The position numbers and the translations under genes were made by a program. Source: a virus. From it: a stretch of 64,000 nucleotides of DNA. This document shows positions 59,689 through 64,000 of this stretch, in pieces. How positions within the stretch are numbered: position 1 is the stretch's first letter; every line of letters begins with the position of its first letter. Below the pieces are notes generated by a model. The model searched no databases and was not told the origin of the DNA. It was given only the letters and a program-made list of their open reading frames with translations. The DNA lies in IMG/VR virus record IMGVR_UViG_3300037041_001083, positions 1 to 64,000 of that record; one strand, written 5' to 3'.

Positions 59689-60156
59689 TTAGTTACCCCC
59701 TTTGGTATTGAACGTAATCCGTTTCCTATAGTTCACTGTAAGAGATTCCCGTTGCTTAGGAGGTTTATTCAACCTATGCGATAGCATCGGCTCTACCCTT
59801 ATTGTAAACCCTTTGTTATCCAAATGAACATCAAAATCACGATTTGGGTCAGTTGGCTTACCTATCAATGACATACCTGACAGGAAAACTTCGAGAGTTC
59901 CTGCCACAAATTCAAATTCAGTTGCGAATGTCAAATTTATGCTATTTTTAAGCCCTATGGGATACTCTCTGATTACAGGTATCCCATGTATCGAAAAATA
60001 CTCTTCGAGCACCTGCTGAACGTTTCTCTTGTCAATATCAGTGATTGTAGCTGGGATGGTTCCATTCAAATACGCCAAGGCAAATTGGATTTCTGCCGCT
60101 GAATGAATCAGTGCTGCGTGGCAACTAAAAATTTCCTCATCGCAACATCCACTCAT
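59689..60156 (-). CDS. Head-region structural protein
   Basis: A 155-aa protein starting MSGCCDEEIFSCHAALIHSA, overlapping the upstream stop (TAATG). Cys-rich start, helical middle (VQQVLEEYFSIHGIPVIREY), and an end HRLNKPPKQRESLTVNYRKR which parallels the end of the next gene. Function unknown, perhaps a partner in the same ring. Confidence 0.55.
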   Translation of the reverse strand: MSGCCDEEIFSCHAALIHSAAEIQFALAYLNGTIPATITDIDKRNVQQVLEEYFSIHGIPVIREYPIGLKNSINLTFATEFEFVAGTLEVFLSGMSLIGKPTDPNRDFDVHLDNKGFTIRVEPMLSHRLNKPPKQRESLTVNYRKRITFNTKGGN

Positions 60157-60443
60157 TATGCCACCTGCAAGGAATCGTTAATTTCGACTAAATCAAAAGG
60201 ATCAACTGTCTGATACACAAAATCTCTCACTACTTTTACATCGACTGGCAATGTAGCTGAAGTTTGAACTGAGTGCCATTCCTCTTTGACAATTCGCCTT
60301 ACGCCGTTAATTTCATCCCAAGTCAAATCTCTTTTTACGTCCTCCGCTGACATTATTTTGCATTTAGTACCTTCCACCGTAACAACAGATGTTGCTTCTG
60401 TTTCATTACTAATTGTTGAACCGAACATCCTGCCGCCACTCAT
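60156..60443 (-). CDS. Hypothetical head-region protein
   Basis: A 95-aa protein; GAGG upstream of the ATG. VVTVEGTKCKIMSAEDVKRD then WDEINGVRRIVKEEWHSVQT. Mixed fold; no family recognised. The overlapping stop/start with the next gene indicates coupling. Confidence 0.55.
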   Translation of the reverse strand: MSGGRMFGSTISNETEATSVVTVEGTKCKIMSAEDVKRDLTWDEINGVRRIVKEEWHSVQTSATLPVDVKVVRDFVYQTVDPFDLVEINDSLQVA

Positions 60444-60451
60444 GGTTTACC

Positions 60452-60931
60452 TCATGCAAGTTGTTGGCCTATAGTAACAAGATACTTGGCTGGTGACTGT
60501 TTTACACAGTGAAAATAAATATAATTCACTGTAGTTGTTTTGTACTTTCCTGAAATAACAATACATTCTGCTGGAAGGTTAAGCACAAATCCAGCAGGTG
60601 TTAATTCCAACACGACGACTTTACCTTGCACTGGATTAGTAATCACCAATGTTTTATTACTAATCAATGTTTTAGTAAGTAATTCAGATTCAGAATAGTC
60701 AAGCGTATCGCCAATTAGTACAGCACTATCCGATTCAACTGTTTCAAATGTTCCAGTTCTGTTAGGCAATTTTAAGGATATATCATCAGTATGTTGTGAT
60801 GTTATCGTTACCTTTTTACCTGCTGTCGCACCAGTCAAATCAAATTTTAATTCTGTCGTTTCATCAGTGCCGTGGAACACCGAAAAAGTGTTATCCGGTA
60901 CTTTAATTAAAATTAATTCTGCCTCACTCAT
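60452..60931 (-). CDS. Beta-rich head decoration-like protein
   Basis: A 159-aa protein, nearly all short beta strands (LILIKVPDNTFSVFHGTDET, KTLVITNPVQGKVVVLELTP). Strong ribosome site GGGAG. It follows a terminator, close to the capsid gene. A capsid cement role is plausible from place and fold; not proven. Confidence 0.55.
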   Translation of the reverse strand: MSEAELILIKVPDNTFSVFHGTDETTELKFDLTGATAGKKVTITSQHTDDISLKLPNRTGTFETVESDSAVLIGDTLDYSESELLTKTLISNKTLVITNPVQGKVVVLELTPAGFVLNLPAECIVISGKYKTTTVNYIYFHCVKQSPAKYLVTIGQQLA

Positions 60932-60947
60932 AACTGCTCCCTACTAC

Positions 60948-60974
60948 AAAAAAAGCCTCACACTTGGCGAGGCT
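60948..60974 (-). terminator. Rho-independent terminator (leftward)
   Basis: On the minus strand AGCCTC and GAGGCT form a 6-bp stem with a 9-nt loop, followed by seven T. It lies 25 bp after the stop of the 61000-61344 gene. Confidence 0.75.
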
Positions 60975-60999
60975 TCATTTGCTCTTGCTTGAAAGCTAA

Positions 61000-61344
61000 T
61001 CAACCCTGCTTTTGTAGGATAGCCTTAATCAGCTCATCTTTCGAGCTGCGTGATAGCTTCGATATGCCAAGTTGGGCTGCAACAGCTTTGACCTGCTCTA
61101 TACCCATTGAGTTAAGCACCCCTGCGCTCATTGCTGGTGTACTAAATTCAACTCGGTCATCAACATTTTTTTCCTCTGCCCTTAAAAATTCCTGTTGTGG
61201 CTTATGCACAGGAGGAACAAATTCTTCTTCCTGTTGTTGATTTGCAAAACGCCATTTTGAACTCATTCCAAATCCAGCATCGGATAAATCCTTGCCAAAG
61301 TTATCAGAAGAAAGACCTAATTCTTTTACGTTCCATTTACCCAC
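61000..61344 (-). CDS. SAP-like domain protein next to capsid gene
   Basis: A 114-aa protein using GTG 61344 with AAGGAG 7 nt upstream; an ATG at 61362 has no ribosome site and lies next to the terminator. The last 40 residues (IEQVKAVAAQLGISKLSRSS, then KDELIKAIL) look like a SAP/Rho-N type helix pair that binds nucleic acid. The N-terminal part is polar. Possible role in connector or genome-end binding; inferred. Confidence 0.6.
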   Translation of the reverse strand: MGKWNVKELGLSSDNFGKDLSDAGFGMSSKWRFANQQQEEEFVPPVHKPQQEFLRAEEKNVDDRVEFSTPAMSAGVLNSMGIEQVKAVAAQLGISKLSRSSKDELIKAILQKQG

Positions 61345-61368
61345 GTCAGTTCTCCTTATCATTTAAAC

Positions 61369-61406
61369 AAAAAAAAGGAAGGCTTGCGTTTCGCCCTCCT
61401 TTTTTA
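61369..61406. terminator. Bidirectional-type terminator after capsid gene
   Basis: An A-run/GGAGGGC stem pairs with GCCTTCC/T-run (minus strand), giving a 7-bp GC core extended by A-T pairs and T runs on both ends. It follows the major capsid gene by 14 bp and would make capsid mRNA the most abundant message. Confidence 0.75.
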
Positions 61407-61419
61407 CAGCATTTAATGC

Positions 61420-62991
61420 TTAGTATACTCGGTCAATAAGGGATTTTTTCTGCTCGTTCCCTCCAACGTTTATCCACACGACGTTTGCGAATGGTTTTGG
61501 TACTTGCGGCGCAAGCACATTTGCAAACAATTTATTGGAGAACAGCCAGCCAAGTTTAGCAAGGTCAAACTCGAATAGGCCAGTCAACTGAGCAATAGCA
61601 GCAGCAGATCGTCCTTCCTCATATTCATTGCGTGAGTCAGCAGGAGGTTGGCCAAGGTCAAGAGCTTCAGCATTAGGCGACCATACATCACCGCCCCAGC
61701 ACCAAGTAGTTCCGGGAATCATTTGGTCGTCATCAACGAAGGTGATTGGAGTTGTATTACCTAGAGAAGCACCGTTTGGAATTTCAAATATGAACATTGG
61801 CTCTCTACTTTTTGGTTCCATAAACGAACCAACTTGGCCGAGGTCAAGGTTATATCCACGATAAACTCTGAATGAGGTTTCATCACCACGAGGAGTGATA
61901 GTCAACTCAATAGTTTTACCAACAGTTGCATTTACTGGAGCCGAAGTGTTGGAGTATAGAGACTCACCAACATCATTTACTGCTGTGACAATGTATGTCA
62001 TGCCAGTAAGACGTTCGCCAGTTGTAGCAAATTTTCCTACGCCAGCGATATTGACTGCTGGTTGGGTAATGGAGCCTGCGCCCATGCCGCCAAACACAAG
62101 AGCCATTGGTGCGCCTTCGATCAATGCGCCGTTTGCAGTACCAGTTTTAACCAACGTAGAAAGAGCATTTTCACGGCGGAAATACACGATTTCGCCCTGT
62201 ACTCTCATTCCGTCAATACTGTTACCAACAATCATTCCTTGAGTCGAAGCTTGAGGAGCGATCATAAAGCGAGCGGCTGGATCGAGGTTGTTCTCGATAG
62301 TTTCCAATACTTCAGGAGCCATATAAATACGGCGAAGTATGGAGTTGCGCTTGCTTAGGCCAACTGCCTGAGAACGAATTTGCTGTGGCAACAATGGCTG
62401 TCCACGCATATCAATAAAGATGTCGCTGTTGCTGAAAAACGTGGTTGCAGAAGGAGATTTTGTCAACTCGTCGATGAGTTGGAAAAACCCTTTAAATTGG
62501 TTGTTGTCAAGCGTACAGCGAGTATCACTTGCGTACATATCGGTATTGAGCATGTACATTAACAAGCGACGAACAGCCATATCGTTTGCAGAAGCAATGG
62601 TTGGTTGCCCCATAGCACGAATGGTATTCTGGAGTACAGTTAAGCCCTGTACGGATGAAGTTTTACCATAAAGCTTCAGATTTACTACTTTCTTAGTACC
62701 GCCAATGTTTGCACTGGTAGGTAAACTGTTAGCAGCAAATGATGCCTTAGCCTTGTGGTTTCCGTAGGTGTCTACGATGGTAAATTCATGTGCAACCTGT
62801 CCAGCTTGAACACGAGGCAAATCCTTTAACAACGACATCTGCGCTTTATCACGTTCGGAATACAGTTGAACGTAGGCTTCGTCTTCCAACGATTCCTTCA
62901 TAAATGGAGCGATGGATGCTCCAGTAGCACTGTCAACGGACAGGGCTTTTCTAACCAAGTCCATTATTTGGGACTCTGAAAAATTGCTCAT
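61420..62991 (-). CDS. Major capsid protein
   Basis: A 523-aa capsid protein. It lies after a scaffold-like gene and before a terminator, with AAGGAG before the ATG. HK97-type features by eye: an N-terminal helical arm (EDEAYVQLYSERDKAQMSLL), ADMAVRRLLMYMLNTDMYAS-like spine helix, FIDMRGQPLLPQQI, APEVLETIENNLDPAARFMI. Residues about 320-420 (MTYIVTAVNDVGESLYSNTS, ITPRGDETSFRVYRGYN) look like an inserted Ig/fibronectin domain. No protease in the window, so maturation cannot be judged. Confidence 0.8.
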   Translation of the reverse strand: MSNFSESQIMDLVRKALSVDSATGASIAPFMKESLEDEAYVQLYSERDKAQMSLLKDLPRVQAGQVAHEFTIVDTYGNHKAKASFAANSLPTSANIGGTKKVVNLKLYGKTSSVQGLTVLQNTIRAMGQPTIASANDMAVRRLLMYMLNTDMYASDTRCTLDNNQFKGFFQLIDELTKSPSATTFFSNSDIFIDMRGQPLLPQQIRSQAVGLSKRNSILRRIYMAPEVLETIENNLDPAARFMIAPQASTQGMIVGNSIDGMRVQGEIVYFRRENALSTLVKTGTANGALIEGAPMALVFGGMGAGSITQPAVNIAGVGKFATTGERLTGMTYIVTAVNDVGESLYSNTSAPVNATVGKTIELTITPRGDETSFRVYRGYNLDLGQVGSFMEPKSREPMFIFEIPNGASLGNTTPITFVDDDQMIPGTTWCWGGDVWSPNAEALDLGQPPADSRNEYEEGRSAAAIAQLTGLFEFDLAKLGWLFSNKLFANVLAPQVPKPFANVVWINVGGNEQKKSLIDRVY

Positions 62992-63034
62992 GTGTGACTC
63001 CTTATTAAGTCCTAAGTAATTACTTCCCTGTCAA

Positions 63035-63835
63035 TTATTTCTTAACGCCAGTTACACAGCTTAGGTCGCCAGTATGACGAGCTTGCAGCCATTGCGCCTT
63101 AGTAATTTCACCCTTTAGTACAGCTTTTTGCAATAGGTCAGCATCAGCCTTGGTCAGAGTAGATTCACTTTTAGCAACAGTGTCACCGCTGTTTGGATTA
63201 ATCATGCCAGCCATGAATGGAACTCCGGGCATTTTTTGCACAGACTTCATCAAGTCGCAGCTAACTACCATTGATTTTTTTATTTCCTTGTTTTCGTTCA
63301 CGAGGAACATCAAGGCTTTTGCCATAGTCTCTTGAAGCTTATCCTTGCGAGGATCAGCTAGGTCAGCAACAATGTTTCCAAATATTGCTTGGCCTTTCAT
63401 AAGCATATTCATGGATTTTGCGATTCTCTCCATGCGTCCACCGAGGAAATCAACAGCTTCGCCGAGGTTTTTCATAAACTCAGTTGCGTCAACTTCTTCG
63501 TCAACCAACATAGCCTTTTTAACATTTTTTTTGCCGAAAAATGCTGGCTTGTCATCTTCGTCTTCGTCATCATCGGAATCATTGTCATCATCACAATTCG
63601 ATGCTTTTTTGACGTATTTCTTGGTGTCAGGATAGTTGCCGCCTGACTTAACAGGATTTTCAGCAGGATCGTCCTCTTCATCCAATAAATCCTCGTCACC
63701 CTTCACTTGGTCAGCAGTCAAATCGGACTGATTACGTCCTTTTTTCTTGCCACCCTTTGCTACGCTGTCGGAACCTTCCGACACTGGAGCAATGGAATTT
63801 TCCAATTCCTGTGATAACTCTTCAAATATATCCAT
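63035..63835 (-). CDS. Acidic scaffold-like protein
   Basis: A 266-aa protein directly upstream of the capsid gene, where scaffolds sit. The N-terminal half is strongly acidic with a 17-residue Asp/Glu/Ser run (CDDDNDSDDDEDEDD) and Lys blocks. The C-terminal half is helical (FMKNLGEAVDFLGGRMERIA, ETMAKALMFLVNENKEIKKS) and ends LSCVTGVKK. It resembles internal scaffold or prohead core proteins in composition. Family link is by position and composition only. Confidence 0.6.
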   Translation of the reverse strand: MDIFEELSQELENSIAPVSEGSDSVAKGGKKKGRNQSDLTADQVKGDEDLLDEEDDPAENPVKSGGNYPDTKKYVKKASNCDDDNDSDDDEDEDDKPAFFGKKNVKKAMLVDEEVDATEFMKNLGEAVDFLGGRMERIAKSMNMLMKGQAIFGNIVADLADPRKDKLQETMAKALMFLVNENKEIKKSMVVSCDLMKSVQKMPGVPFMAGMINPNSGDTVAKSESTLTKADADLLQKAVLKGEITKAQWLQARHTGDLSCVTGVKK

Positions 63836-63843
63836 AATTCCTC

Positions 63844-64000
63844 CTACTTACGCCCGTATTTATTACGGAGAAAGTTCCAAACAAATGACTCAGCCTCAAA
63901 ACGATCAAAGCCTTTTTTAAGCATTAATCTGTCTCTCAACTTCCTCGCTAAAACGCTTACATCATCATGTGAGCCTTCCAAATCTTCTTTCATTACTGGT
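63844..64000 (-). CDS. Partial gene, C-terminal end only
   Basis: An open frame enters from the right edge and stops at TAG 63844-63846, 9 nt before the scaffold-like start. The visible 51 residues (VMKEDLEGSHDDVSVLARKL, then LRNKYGRK) are basic and helical. Upstream of scaffold one expects portal, protease or a minor head protein, but this piece is too short to decide. Confidence 0.5.
   Translation of the reverse strand, partial: PVMKEDLEGSHDDVSVLARKLRDRLMLKKGFDRFEAESFVWNFLRNKYGRK

Overview
The window is an internal piece of a tailed-phage genome: contractile-tailed (myovirus-like), AT-rich, tightly packed, with most genes in start/stop overlap and almost all starts preceded by AGGAG-type ribosome sites. 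A Gram-negative host is suggested by a signal-peptide/lipobox lipoprotein and a secreted cysteine peptidase in the lysis region. No rRNA or tRNA was seen. Both ends cut through genes; no terminase large subunit, portal or DNA polymerase lies inside.

Layout. (1) 1-9246, leftward: replication and nucleotide metabolism (SSB, small proteins, TOPRIM primase-DnaB helicase, a winged-helix replication initiator that carries an iteron array plus AT-rich tract inside its own gene, two small winged-helix paralogues, MazG-like protein, VRR-NUC nuclease, HTH regulator, and a 406-aa protein that may be a small terminase). (2) 9291-13496: accessory stretch with a lone TnpB-type IS200/IS605 element, a ParB-like protein, an SplB-like radical SAM protein and an odd duplicated leader. 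(3) 13559-14948: small leftward unknown genes. (4) 15195-18579, rightward from a TTGACA/TACAAA promoter: a recombination operon with a beta-clamp-motif zinc protein, an HsdS-like fragment, a zinc ribbon, a Gp157-like protein, a RecT/Redbeta annealase with an SSB-like tail, and a Fis-like HTH zinc protein. (5) 18576-23683, leftward: lysis and host interaction (membrane proteins, CHAP endolysin, metallophosphatase, lipoprotein, papain-like peptidase). (6) 23778-64000, leftward: virion genes in classical order read from right to left: scaffold-like protein, major capsid protein, decoration/neck proteins, repeat-rich fibre, head completion, sheath, tube, tail assembly chaperones, tape measure, hub, spike, LysM/gp25-like baseplate protein, J-like and I-like baseplate proteins, and a 1811-aa tail fibre ending in an S74 chaperone.

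The most unusual items are: the lambda-O-like origin embedded in the initiator gene; an in-frame UAA between the two chaperone ORFs (candidate readthrough); a duplicated leader whose units resemble type I-E CRISPR repeats; a TnpB lacking the usual RuvC-II glutamate with a three-way-junction leader; an annealase with an SSB-type tip; and an N-terminal DnaN-binding motif on a proline-alanine tether. All functional calls come from reading motifs by eye; no database search was possible.
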